This document shows, one piece after another, positions 25,978 to 36,203 of a DNA stretch of 64,000 nt. The stretch is from Clostridium aciditolerans (GTDB lineage Bacteria; Bacillota; Clostridia; Clostridiales; Clostridiaceae), in NCBI RefSeq assembly GCF_016316925.1, contig NZ_JAEEGB010000012.1, positions 1 to 64,000 of the forward strand. Reading direction: 5' to 3'. Below the pieces are notes generated by a model that was not told the origin of the DNA, made no database searches, and was given only the letters and a program-made list of their open reading frames with translations. Each line of letters begins with the position of its first letter. Positions within the stretch are counted from its first letter, which is position 1. The translations under genes were made by a program, and so were the position numbers.

Positions 25978-28900
25978 TTATATTAAAACCCTAACTTCAT
26001 GTTCTCCTCCACCTAAAAAAGGAATGATTCCACTATCTAACTTATTTCCATCAAGCCAAATTCCTTTTTCCTCAGCTCTTTTAATTTGTATACTATATTT
26101 GCAGCCTTGTCTGTTATAGTAAATATTATAACTCTGCCATTCATCCGGTACACACGGATTTACCATAAAGCCTTGTTTACCTATTAATTTAAGTCCAAGT
26201 ATAGCCTCAATTCCTGTTCTATACATCCATCCTGCAGCTCCAGTATACCAGCTCCATCCTCCTCTACCTGTATGAGGTTCTACTGCATAGACGTCAGCTG
26301 TCATTACATATGGCTCTACTTTGTAAACTTGACAATTTAAATATGATTTAGCGTGATTTATTGGATTAATCATATTAAATATCTTCCATGCCTTATTGTT
26401 ATATCCCATTTTAGCTAAAGCTAATATCACCCATATAGATGCATGCGTATATTGGCCGCCATTTTCCCTTACTCCTGGAACATACCCTTTAATATACCCA
26501 GGTTCTAAAGTCGACTTATCAAAGGCTGGTGTAAGAAGCAATACTATTCCCTTATCATCCTTAATTAGATTCCTTTCTAAAGCCTCCATAGCTTCTTTTG
26601 CTCTAGATTCTTTTGCAGCACCGGAAATAACAGCCCAAGACTGGGATAGTGAATCTATTTGACATTCATCATTTTGCACCGAACCTAAAGGCACGCCATT
26701 ATCAAAGTAGGCTCTTCTATACCAACCACCGTCCCAAGCATTTTTCTCTAGATTATCCCTAATAAACTCTTTTAAATCACTGTATTTTGCAACCTTTTCT
26801 TCATCATTTTTTATTTTACATATTTCTATGAATTTATCAAGAATACTATATAGGAACCATCCTAACCAGACACTCTCTCCTCTTCCCTCATTTCCAACAG
26901 TGCTCATTCCGTCATTCCAATCTCCAGATCCCATCAGCGGTATATTATGACTTCCGAACTTTAAGGATTTTTCTATTGCTTTTATACAGTGTTCATATAT
27001 AGTTCCTTTTTTATCGGATTTTCTTGATATATTGTATCTCTCATCTTCTCCTTCTTTTAATTCCTCATCTTCTAAGTAGCCTACCTCTTCATCTAATATG
27101 CTGTAGTCTCCTGTATTTTGTATATAGTCTGCAGTAGCGTAAGGAAGCCATAGTAAATCATCTGAAAATCTTGTTCTAATTCCGCTTTCTACTACAGGAT
27201 GCCACCAATGTTGAACATCTCCCTCTAGGTATTGCTTTGAGGCGCTATAGACTATATGCTTTCTTGATATTTCAGGTTCAAGGTATGTAATAGGCATAAT
27301 ATCTTGAAGTTGGTCTCTAAACCCATAAGCCCCACCTGATTGGTAGAACGCGGTCCTTGCCCAGAATCTACAGGATATAATCTGATACATAAGCCATCCA
27401 TTTATCATTAGATCCATAGACTTATCTGGGGTTTCTACCTGTATAATATTAAATAATTCCTTCCAGAAATTTTTTGTATTATTTAATTCTTTTTCAGCAA
27501 TACCTTCAGTACTATATTTATTTATTATATGAGATATCTTTTCGAAACTTTCTTCCTGTCCAAAGAGTACTAATATTTCTTTTTCCTCTCCTTCATTTAA
27601 GGTTATCTTAACATTCTTTGCAAGACAAGGGTCCATACCAGCACCAACGGTATTAGACAACTTTTTCGACTTAAGTGCCTCAGGAGATTTTATATCTCCT
27701 CCTCTTCCTACAAATTCTTTCCTGTTCCCAGTAAAAGATAACTCCTCTCCACCGATAACTTTAAGGTAACAAATTAGTTTTCCAAAATGTTCACTATAAG
27801 GATTTCTTGCATAGATATAATTATTCTCTTTATCAAATCCAGTAAATACATACTGTGCTGTTTGTTCATGAGCTACACCCATAACAAGCTTCGCATAGTA
27901 ACTAATAGATAATCTTCTCTTAGAACTTGTAATATTTTTAAGTTTTATCCTGCATACCTTAACATTTTCATTCATGTCAACAAACATTTTCATATTCCCT
28001 AGAATGCCATGTGCCTCATGTTCAAATTTAGAGTATCCAAATCCATGTTCAATTATATAGTCTCCACTATCCCTTATAGGCTTAGGTGATATGCTCCATA
28101 CACTTCCATCCATCTCATCGCGTATATATATCTCTTCTGCCTCACTATCTATAACAGGATCATTAGACCATGTAGTTAACTTGTTTTCTCTACTATTTTT
28201 ATTCCATGTATATGAAATACCACTTTCTGAAACATGAAAACCAAAGTTTCCATTCGAAATTACATTTATCCAAGGTGCAGGAGTATTATCATAATTCTTA
28301 AGAATTATAATGTATGAATCACCTTCGCTGCTAAAACCACCTAGCCCATTATAATAATCTAATTTAGCTATTGATGGCTTATATGAGTTATAGTTATATT
28401 TTTGTGGTTCTATAACTAATAATTCCTTTTCACTTTCTTCTTTGTTTTCTTCATTCATTTGAACCATTAGTGAACCTTTATCTCCATCTATTACAATTCT
28501 TGAAACAGCCATTAATAACTCTATATCTTCTTTTGCTATAGTAGCTGTATTATGAAGAAATACCCCGCCGGCTTTATTTTGTTTATCCCTGGCATGACTT
28601 GAGCTTATTAAATCTCTTACAACATCCTGCATAGATTGAATATAGGAATTTTCCTGTAGATTAAGTATAACTAGATCCACCTTCAATCCTTTTAGGCACC
28701 AATACTCATGAGCACTTATAAGCTGCCTTACTAAACCTATATGCTTTTCTTCTCTAACTATTATCAATACTATAGGTAAATCTCCTGAAATACCATAGGC
28801 CCACAGAGCCGATTGCCCTTTTCTTATATTCATAATATATTTGTCTCTGTCTTTAAATAATGTATTCAAAAATAGAATTTTTGAAGCCATTAATTGATAT

Positions 28901-31900
28901 AAATTTGCTTGAGCAGATTTTATTCCTAAGTATTTCATCTCAAGCTGCACTCCACTCCATGAAAGTTCAAAAACTCTACTTATATTCCTTATGTCCGCAT
29001 ACTTTTTGGCAAGTTCTACTACTTCATCCTTTGAATCGCCTACTGCTGTAGTAAAGGCTGCTGTACAGGTTTCTCCTGCTTCTATTTTCATCCTCACTCT
29101 CATACTAATTATAGGATCAAGTATAGCTCCTGCTGTCATTTTTAATTGAGTATCATTATCCATTGCTTGAGGATTAGATAAATCTCTTCCTCTTCCTATA
29201 AAATTAGCTCTACTTGTTTCGTATTGAATAGTCCCTACAGTATTTCCTTCAAATGCAACAGTTTGCATAAGCCAAGGCTGCTTATCTTTTCTTGACCTAG
29301 GCCTTCTATTTGCAATAATACATCCTAAATCATCAATATATTCAGTTTTAATAAATAAATTACTAAAGGTAGGGTGGACTAAATCTGCATTATAATGTGC
29401 TAGCGTTACTTCACAATAACTTGTAATTTCCACTATTCTAGTATGCTCACTATGATTTGTTATAGATATTTTTCTCACTTCTGCATTATCCTCATTAGAA
29501 ACAGTAACTTCTGTACGGGTTCTTAAATTACCATCTTTTCTTTTAAACTCTACCTTATCTAATGAAAATAATACTTCATATTCTTCTCCCTCATATTTAC
29601 ATGGTTCGTAAGCTGTGCTCCAGTATTCATTTGAGTTAATATTTTTTATATAAAAAAACATCCCCGTATCATCTAAACTCACATCTTCTCTCCATCTATA
29701 AACTGTCATATCATCTTTTTTGCTGTAACCACTCCCACTGTTAGTAATCATTAAGGAATAGCTTCCATTTGACATCAAATGAGTTTCTGGCATTTCTGTC
29801 CTTGCAGTAGTATATCTTCTTACAGCTATATTTTGTTTTTCTACAGAAATGTCAAAAGCATCATATTGATATTCTCTATCATACACTACAGCTTTAGGAA
29901 CTTTCTCCTGAAGCAAAAGTTCTGCAGCCTTTACCCTAGGAATTTCATGAAATCTTTCCTGAAAAATACTATTATTTAAAACATTATTTAAAGACATTAG
30001 ACTCATGCCTTCATGGTGAACCATAAAACATTTCACCATAGCATTTTTCTTACCTTTCGGAAGTCTTTCTTGTGTATAATCTATGGATTCATAAAATCCA
30101 TATCTTCCTTCTAACCCTAAATCTATTAGCCTTTTTATGTTGTCCAAGGACCCCTTTATATCTATCAATAGTCCCATAATCGTAGAGTATGGAGAGATTA
30201 CTAGTTCATTCATAAGCCCTCGTTTTAAACCTATTCCTGGCACACCAAAGGCTTTATATTGATAATTTAGATTAACATCAAAATAATAGAAAGCCGATTC
30301 AGATATTCCCCAAGGGACCCCTCTTTCTTTTCCATACTTTTTCTGACCTTTAATCACAGCTTTATAAGTTTCGCCTAATAACGTATTAGGATAGCTTTTC
30401 ATAATTATGAGGGGCATGAAATATTCAAACATAGTTCCACTCCAGGAAACTAATCCTTTGCTTTTACCCATGGAAGTTATAGACCTACCTAATTTAAACC
30501 AATGTTCTTGTTCTATATCTCCCTTAGCTATTGATACAAAACTTGCTTGCCTTGCTTCTGATGCAAGCAAATCATAAAAGCAGTTATCCAATCTGTCTTT
30601 TTCTACGTCATAGCCAATTGAGAAAAGCTGCCTTTTTTTATTGTATAACATCCTGAATTCTGTATTATCAGCCATAGAATCTAATTTTTGTTTTAAATCT
30701 TTAACTTTATATAATAGATTATTTATTTCCTTTTTACTACTTTCTAGTGATTGCTCTATTTCATTAAACCATTGCTCTTTTTCTTGCAAATTTACGTTAT
30801 TTAATTGATTTCTTAGGTTATCAACTTCTTTCAATATATCACTTAATGGTGTTTTGTCAGATAACTTTATAAAACTATCTTTTATATTTTTAAGTTTTTC
30901 TAAGTTTTCCGACGCTAAGTCAACCCAAGGAAATAACATTTGGAGTTCTTCTAGTCTTTTATTTACATAATCTATTAGTTTATGATTCCAATATAGATCC
31001 TTGTATCTCTGACTTTTCTCTATATCCACTGATTGACTTAAGAGACTTAAAAGTGATTTTCTCCATGAGAATATGTTAAATTCCATATTTGCTAGCTCAT
31101 TAATTTTATCATTATAGTAATTGCTTATTTGCAACTCATCTTCTATCTCTTCATTTGCAAGTATTAAAGTGTCCATTAAACCTTTCAATAATCTATCATT
31201 AATTACTGGATTATTAACATATTCATCTAATGAAGCTATAGTAAGCCATACATACCCAACTAAATTTCCGCTATCTACAGTAGAAATATATCTAGGATAA
31301 AGAGGTTTTTTAGTCTCTGTATCATACCAATTATAAAAGTGACCTTTATACTTTTCCAGTAAGTTCATACTGGAAATTACTCTATCTATTCTATCTACTA
31401 ATTCTAAGGTTCCAATGTACCCAAGATCAAAAGCAGCTAAATTAGATGTAATACCCATTCCCATATTTGTAGGAGATGTTCTATGTGCTACACCATTATT
31501 AGGGTCCTCTTGATAGTTATCTGGTGCTAACCAATTGTTATCCTCATTTACAAAATCCTCAAAATATGCCCAGGTTTTTCTGCTTAATCGTCTTAATACT
31601 TTTTCTTCTTCTTTATTTAATTCCTCTTTTTCTTCCTTTATCTCTTTGCTTATTTTATATGCTATATACGGACTTATAAACCATAGAATGCAGGATGGAG
31701 CCATTACAATTGTTGTTTCTAAGGAGTTTCTAAAGGATATAATTAAAGTCAAAACACTTATTATACTTCCTATCCACATAGCTGATATAAAATCTTTTAA
31801 CATTCTTCCGGAATTAGCCTCTACGTCTGCTGCAGTTTGCCATTGCAGCATCTTTTTCTTGCTTATAAACAGTCTATAAATTGTTCTAATAATAGCATCT

Positions 31901-34620
31901 AACATTAAATATGATTGATAAGGTAAAAAGCAGAAAATAAGAAAAAATTGTTCAATAAGATTCTTTCCATTTTTCACTTTTCCTGCAAAACTTATTCCTT
32001 TGTTTTGTGAAACCACAGCTTCTGAAACACCAAAAAATACAGGACAAAGCAAGGATAAAAACGCTATTATAAGCCATGTATCTGGGTTGTAAAATAAAAA
32101 TAGCGATACTATAATTAGGATCATGATTGCTGGTGACAAAAGGCTTCTTCTTAAATTATCAAATATTTTCCACCTAGATAATTTGTTGAGTGAAGTCTTC
32201 TTAAACAACCATGGAATAAGCTGCCAATCACCTCTAACCCATCTATGAAGCCTTTTAGAACTAGAATTATAATATGCAGGATACCCATCCACTAGTTCTA
32301 CATCAGTAACTAATGCAGCCCTCATGTAAGACCCTTCAAGTAGATCATGACTTAGTACTGAATTTTCAGGTATTTCATCTGCAAGGACTTTATTAAAAAT
32401 ATCTATGTCGTATATACCTTTTCCTGTAAAAATTCCTTCGTCAAATAGATCTTCATATACATCTGAAATAGCACTTGTATACATATCTATTCCCGATTCC
32501 CCTGAGAAAATCTTTGAAAATAATGTTTTATTGGCACTTAGTGTACCTACGCTCACCCTTGGCTGCATTAGGCCATGCCCTCTAATAATTCTTTTCTGAT
32601 GTTCATCTAAGTATGGTATGTTTAACACATGCGACATTGCCCCTATTAATTTTTTAGCACTATCTCTTGGAAGTTGAGTATCTGCATCTAATGTTATTAC
32701 ATACTTTACACCATATAAGTTCTTTACATCGCCGCTTACTACATTATAACTTGTGTTTTGATTACCTCTTATCAAATTATTGAATTCTACCAGCTTACCT
32801 CTTTTTCTTTCCCAACCAATCCAAATTCCCTCTTTTGAGTTATATTGCCTGTATCTACTAAAAAAATAAAATATATCCCCACCATTTTCACTGTATTTTT
32901 GATTAAGCTCTTTAACTAAATTAAGTGTTGTATCTATTATATTTCTATCATTTTCTTCTTCTTCACTTTTACTATCTTTGAAGTCTCCTAATAGAGCAAA
33001 GTACAGGTTTTTTTCTTTATTAGCAAGGTAGTATACTTCCATATCTTTTATCAAACTTTTTACTCTAGATTCGTTATTTAGTAGAGTTGGAATAACTACG
33101 ATAGAGCTAAATTCTTTAGGTATTTCATTTGTATATTCAATCTTAGGTATGAATCTTGGCTCAACTAATTTGCTTATACTATAATTAAAAATAGATATAA
33201 TAATTTCACTGCAGGGAATTATAGCCACTAGTGTAATTAAGATGTATTTCCAAGGCTCCATCTGAGGATTATTATAATAGCTCAGCAACAGTATTAAAAA
33301 TGTTAGTATAACTGTTCCTAAGATCATTGCTCCAATATATAGCCCAATATTTTCATTAATAAATTTATTATTTATGTTAGCTATTCCTTTGTCTTTGAAG
33401 TTAACTTTATTCTTTAAGCATTGTACGCCTTTATCTACTATATAATACCCAACATGTTTTTCATATTCATAACAATCGCCTTTTTCAAATGCTTCTTCTG
33501 AACATTCTACTGCCTTTTTTGCTACAAAAGACTCTGCAACATTCATATGCTTAGCAAGTTTTTCTACGCTATGTCTATAATAGTCTCTAGACTCAAAATC
33601 CATATTTTCGTATATATGTAAAGGGTCTTTTCTTAAAATCTCTTCTACATAACTAAGTTTTTCAAAATTTTCTCTCCAATTTAGCGCGGCAACTTCTCTT
33701 ATACCAGTTACTGAATTTCCTATAGAAGCTTGATATGCCATCTGTCTTTGATGTTCAATATTTATAATTTTTTCAGAGTTTGTTTCTTGACTTTCTAGTT
33801 GATTATCTATCCATTCATATATATTTGAATTTTCAATCCCATTATCTCTTAAAGTTTTTAAAAGCCTCTCTGTCGAATGTGATGTAAATCTTATCTTTTG
33901 CTCCAAAAGCTTATCGATTTCCTGTGTTACTGTTTCATTATTAACAGCATTTATAAGCCTATCAGCAATTTCATCGCCTTTTTTTCTTTCTCTTTGTGCA
34001 AAAGCTATTCTTTCAGTTATTTTGCTTATATTTTGAATTAATGCAATTCTTATCATTATAGGTAGAGCCCACAATTCACCACTGGCGAGAATGGTATTCT
34101 TTTGATATTCAGTTATAAAGGTTTCTATAGTATCTTCATCAACCCTTCCATCTGTATGGGATACCATTTCAACCGCTATATAATAGATTCTAGGATAGCC
34201 TTTCATTACACCTTTATTCATAATAGGTAAATCTTTATAATATGACTCTGGCATATTATTTTTTATATCTTTATATTCTTTTTGAATTAAATAGAGATTA
34301 TCTAATAACCACTCAGCGGCCTGAATAACCTCATTGTTTTGTCTAACTTCTTTATCAATATAGTCATAGTCTTTTAAGATCATTTTATAGCTATTATCTA
34401 AACTTTTTATTAGCTGTTTTCTACAATTTACTTTCCTAGCTTCTGCAGAGTACGCAGATATTTCTATTGCATGTTTTCTTAGCCCTTCCTTATTTACATT
34501 TAGAGTTGGCACATCATCCATTACATTTTCATTTTCTTCATCATTTTCATTTGATAGTATGTTAAGCATGTATATGCCAAATACTGCAACAGTTATTGCC
34601 AGAAATATAATATAGAGCAT
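25978..34620 (-). CDS. Giant cyclic beta-1,2-glucan synthase-like protein (NdvB type)
   Basis: 2,880 aa membrane enzyme. Order of parts: an N-terminal membrane helix; a helical region; two membrane helices near residues 425-490; a GT84-type glycosyltransferase domain with DADTQLP near residue 644 and a QxxRW-equivalent segment RWVRGDWQL near 790; more membrane helices to about 1020; a glucoamylase-like/GH189-type domain starting RTSPTNMGMG near 1043; two beta-rich carbohydrate-phosphorylase halves; and a C-terminal GH94-type catalytic region with QSGGAYGFRDQLQD near 2428 and GSGDWNDGM near 2563, whose Asp is the expected acid. Length and architecture match NdvB/Cgs proteins, which polymerise, cyclise and trim beta-1,2-glucans. 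The ATG follows AAAGGATG. No exporter gene is adjacent. Product linkage is inferred from family only. Confidence 0.85.
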   Translation of the reverse strand: MLYIIFLAITVAVFGIYMLNILSNENDEENENVMDDVPTLNVNKEGLRKHAIEISAYSAEARKVNCRKQLIKSLDNSYKMILKDYDYIDKEVRQNNEVIQAAEWLLDNLYLIQKEYKDIKNNMPESYYKDLPIMNKGVMKGYPRIYYIAVEMVSHTDGRVDEDTIETFITEYQKNTILASGELWALPIMIRIALIQNISKITERIAFAQRERKKGDEIADRLINAVNNETVTQEIDKLLEQKIRFTSHSTERLLKTLRDNGIENSNIYEWIDNQLESQETNSEKIINIEHQRQMAYQASIGNSVTGIREVAALNWRENFEKLSYVEEILRKDPLHIYENMDFESRDYYRHSVEKLAKHMNVAESFVAKKAVECSEEAFEKGDCYEYEKHVGYYIVDKGVQCLKNKVNFKDKGIANINNKFINENIGLYIGAMILGTVILTFLILLLSYYNNPQMEPWKYILITLVAIIPCSEIIISIFNYSISKLVEPRFIPKIEYTNEIPKEFSSIVVIPTLLNNESRVKSLIKDMEVYYLANKEKNLYFALLGDFKDSKSEEEENDRNIIDTTLNLVKELNQKYSENGGDIFYFFSRYRQYNSKEGIWIGWERKRGKLVEFNNLIRGNQNTSYNVVSGDVKNLYGVKYVITLDADTQLPRDSAKKLIGAMSHVLNIPYLDEHQKRIIRGHGLMQPRVSVGTLSANKTLFSKIFSGESGIDMYTSAISDVYEDLFDEGIFTGKGIYDIDIFNKVLADEIPENSVLSHDLLEGSYMRAALVTDVELVDGYPAYYNSSSKRLHRWVRGDWQLIPWLFKKTSLNKLSRWKIFDNLRRSLLSPAIMILIIVSLFLFYNPDTWLIIAFLSLLCPVFFGVSEAVVSQNKGISFAGKVKNGKNLIEQFFLIFCFLPYQSYLMLDAIIRTIYRLFISKKKMLQWQTAADVEANSGRMLKDFISAMWIGSIISVLTLIISFRNSLETTIVMAPSCILWFISPYIAYKISKEIKEEKEELNKEEEKVLRRLSRKTWAYFEDFVNEDNNWLAPDNYQEDPNNGVAHRTSPTNMGMGITSNLAAFDLGYIGTLELVDRIDRVISSMNLLEKYKGHFYNWYDTETKKPLYPRYISTVDSGNLVGYVWLTIASLDEYVNNPVINDRLLKGLMDTLILANEEIEDELQISNYYNDKINELANMEFNIFSWRKSLLSLLSQSVDIEKSQRYKDLYWNHKLIDYVNKRLEELQMLFPWVDLASENLEKLKNIKDSFIKLSDKTPLSDILKEVDNLRNQLNNVNLQEKEQWFNEIEQSLESSKKEINNLLYKVKDLKQKLDSMADNTEFRMLYNKKRQLFSIGYDVEKDRLDNCFYDLLASEARQASFVSIAKGDIEQEHWFKLGRSITSMGKSKGLVSWSGTMFEYFMPLIIMKSYPNTLLGETYKAVIKGQKKYGKERGVPWGISESAFYYFDVNLNYQYKAFGVPGIGLKRGLMNELVISPYSTIMGLLIDIKGSLDNIKRLIDLGLEGRYGFYESIDYTQERLPKGKKNAMVKCFMVHHEGMSLMSLNNVLNNSIFQERFHEIPRVKAAELLLQEKVPKAVVYDREYQYDAFDISVEKQNIAVRRYTTARTEMPETHLMSNGSYSLMITNSGSGYSKKDDMTVYRWREDVSLDDTGMFFYIKNINSNEYWSTAYEPCKYEGEEYEVLFSLDKVEFKRKDGNLRTRTEVTVSNEDNAEVRKISITNHSEHTRIVEITSYCEVTLAHYNADLVHPTFSNLFIKTEYIDDLGCIIANRRPRSRKDKQPWLMQTVAFEGNTVGTIQYETSRANFIGRGRDLSNPQAMDNDTQLKMTAGAILDPIISMRVRMKIEAGETCTAAFTTAVGDSKDEVVELAKKYADIRNISRVFELSWSGVQLEMKYLGIKSAQANLYQLMASKILFLNTLFKDRDKYIMNIRKGQSALWAYGISGDLPIVLIIVREEKHIGLVRQLISAHEYWCLKGLKVDLVILNLQENSYIQSMQDVVRDLISSSHARDKQNKAGGVFLHNTATIAKEDIELLMAVSRIVIDGDKGSLMVQMNEENKEESEKELLVIEPQKYNYNSYKPSIAKLDYYNGLGGFSSEGDSYIIILKNYDNTPAPWINVISNGNFGFHVSESGISYTWNKNSRENKLTTWSNDPVIDSEAEEIYIRDEMDGSVWSISPKPIRDSGDYIIEHGFGYSKFEHEAHGILGNMKMFVDMNENVKVCRIKLKNITSSKRRLSISYYAKLVMGVAHEQTAQYVFTGFDKENNYIYARNPYSEHFGKLICYLKVIGGEELSFTGNRKEFVGRGGDIKSPEALKSKKLSNTVGAGMDPCLAKNVKITLNEGEEKEILVLFGQEESFEKISHIINKYSTEGIAEKELNNTKNFWKELFNIIQVETPDKSMDLMINGWLMYQIISCRFWARTAFYQSGGAYGFRDQLQDIMPITYLEPEISRKHIVYSASKQYLEGDVQHWWHPVVESGIRTRFSDDLLWLPYATADYIQNTGDYSILDEEVGYLEDEELKEGEDERYNISRKSDKKGTIYEHCIKAIEKSLKFGSHNIPLMGSGDWNDGMSTVGNEGRGESVWLGWFLYSILDKFIEICKIKNDEEKVAKYSDLKEFIRDNLEKNAWDGGWYRRAYFDNGVPLGSVQNDECQIDSLSQSWAVISGAAKESRAKEAMEALERNLIKDDKGIVLLLTPAFDKSTLEPGYIKGYVPGVRENGGQYTHASIWVILALAKMGYNNKAWKIFNMINPINHAKSYLNCQVYKVEPYVMTADVYAVEPHTGRGGWSWYTGAAGWMYRTGIEAILGLKLIGKQGFMVNPCVPDEWQSYNIYYNRQGCKYSIQIKRAEEKGIWLDGNKLDSGIIPFLGGGEHEVRVLI

Positions 34621-34703
34621 ATCAATCCATCCTTTCGTGTAAAGAGAATTAGTGCTTTGATTATTATTCCCAGCAAATCACAAAATATGAATTCTATTAA
34701 AAC

Positions 34704-34745
34704 AAAAAAAACGCTGGAAAGTATAAAAACTTTCTAACGTTTTTT
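34704..34745 (-). terminator. Terminator between lysA and the glucan synthase gene
   Basis: On the minus strand AACGTTAGAAAGT pairs with ACTTTCCAGCGTT (one mismatch, one G-U), followed by eight T. It terminates the lysC-lysA transcript, or acts as the expression platform of the structured RNA just before it. Confidence 0.8.
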
Positions 34746-34861
34746 ATCCGCCTGGATAACGAGTTCTAAGCATCAGCTGGAGGTTAAATGCCTAAATGGC
34801 ATTTAACGGGCAGAATTGCCCAGTGGTCGTAGACAACTCCACCTTATGCCAAGAACTCTGT
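34746..34861 (-). ncRNA. Unclassified multibranched structured RNA
   Basis: Begins right after the lysA stop. Closing stem GAGTTCT (34858-34852) with AGAACTC (34767-34761), continued by GCAT/ATGC and GTGGAG/CTCCAG pairings. Inside are a GGGCA/TGCCC hairpin (34808-34821), a perfect 10-bp hairpin GTTAAATGCC/GGCATTTAAC (34783-34807), and a short GTC/GAC stem. A TTATCC/GGATAA hairpin and a terminator follow. I could not fit it to the lysine, cobalamin, SAM, TPP, glycine, THF, ZTP or c-di-GMP riboswitch consensus from memory. It may be a riboswitch for the downstream glucan synthase, or a repeat-derived RNA. Confidence 0.5.
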
Positions 34862-36160
34862 TTATAATAATAATTCATTTTCTATAATTTCTTTAAAAGT
34901 CTGCCTTCTGCAAATTAGTTTAGCATCTCCATCTTTCACCATAACTACTGCAGGTTTTGGTATCTTATTATAATTGCTTGACATAGAATATCCATATGCT
35001 CCTGTAGTAAGCACTGCCAGGATATCACCACTTTCAGCCTCTGGGATTTTCACATTACTCAGCAATATATCTCCTGACTCACAGCATTTACCTGATATAG
35101 TAACAGTTTCTGTAGAATTACTTTCTACTTTATTAGCTATTATACATTGATATTCAGCATTATAAAGAGCTGGTCTTATATTATCTGTCATTCCTCCGTC
35201 TACTGCTATATACTTTCTTATATCTGGTATTTCTTTTATTGATCCCACTGTATAAAGCGTAATTCCTGCATTTCCAACAATTGATCTGCCTGGCTCAATG
35301 ACTAATATAGGAAGATTTATATTAAGCTCTTTTGCAACACTTTCTGCTTTGCTTAATATTACATGGCAAAATTCTTCTACTTTTTTAGGAGTATCACCCT
35401 TTGTGTAGTATATTCCAAATCCGCCACCTAAGTCTAACTCCTGAACTTCATAACCAGTCTCATCCTTAATGTTTTTAACTATTGAGAGCATAATCTCCAC
35501 TTCATCCTCATATGGCTTTGTATCGAATATCTGAGAACCAATGTGGCAATGTAGTCCAACTAACTCTATATTAGAAAGCGCTATAGATTTTTTCACAGCA
35601 TCAATAGTTTTATTGTTTAGTAATGTAAAACCAAATTTAGAGTCTATTTGTCCTGTTTTTATATACTCATGTGTATGTGCTTCTATACCTGGGGTAATTC
35701 TTAGTAGAATCTTCTGAACCTTATTTTTTTCCTTAGCTATATCATTGATTTTTTCTATCTCATAGAAATTATCTACTACAAATCTACCTACATCTAAGTT
35801 AATTCCCATCTCTATTTCTTCTAAAGTTTTGTTGTTACCATGAAAATATACTTTTTCCATAGGAAATTCACTTTTCCATGCAGTATACAATTCTCCACCT
35901 GAAACTACATCTAAACATAAACCTTCACTTTTTATAATTTGGCACATAGCCAAAGTTAAAAATGCCTTTCCTGCATAAGCTACTTTATTTTTGTTTTCAC
36001 TAGCTCTAAATGAGTTATAGTATCTTCTGCACTGACTTCTTATTAACTCTTCATCAACTACATATAGAGGAGTACCAAATTTTTTTGCCAAGTCTATTGT
36101 ACTAACTCCACCAATATAAAGGGTATTGTTTTTTATATCCATAGTACCAGCTAATTTCAT
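34862..36160 (-). CDS. lysA: Diaminopimelate decarboxylase
   Basis: PLP enzyme making L-lysine from meso-diaminopimelate, the last step of lysine synthesis. Fold-type III landmarks: AYAGKAF with the PLP lysine near residue 59, HCHIGSQI, the glycine loop LDLGGGFGIYY, EPGRSIVG, and the substrate site CCESGDIL from the partner subunit. 432 aa. I choose the ATG at 36160 with AAAGGAGG 10 bases upstream; a TTG two codons earlier is also possible, and the much longer reading from 36226 would overlap lysC and is rejected. It forms an operon with lysC (43-bp gap) under a lysine riboswitch. Confidence 0.95.
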   Translation of the reverse strand: MKLAGTMDIKNNTLYIGGVSTIDLAKKFGTPLYVVDEELIRSQCRRYYNSFRASENKNKVAYAGKAFLTLAMCQIIKSEGLCLDVVSGGELYTAWKSEFPMEKVYFHGNNKTLEEIEMGINLDVGRFVVDNFYEIEKINDIAKEKNKVQKILLRITPGIEAHTHEYIKTGQIDSKFGFTLLNNKTIDAVKKSIALSNIELVGLHCHIGSQIFDTKPYEDEVEIMLSIVKNIKDETGYEVQELDLGGGFGIYYTKGDTPKKVEEFCHVILSKAESVAKELNINLPILVIEPGRSIVGNAGITLYTVGSIKEIPDIRKYIAVDGGMTDNIRPALYNAEYQCIIANKVESNSTETVTISGKCCESGDILLSNVKIPEAESGDILAVLTTGAYGYSMSSNYNKIPKPAVVMVKDGDAKLICRRQTFKEIIENELLL

Positions 36161-36203
36161 AATCAATTTTCCTCCTTTTAGTCGGAACACTGGGTAATTT
36201 TGG

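Noticed and set aside
34746-34861. Cobalamin or second lysine riboswitch
   Set aside because: It contains CCACTG as in the B12 element, but lacks the other conserved B12-box and L-box blocks; the true L-box lies at 37466-37745.
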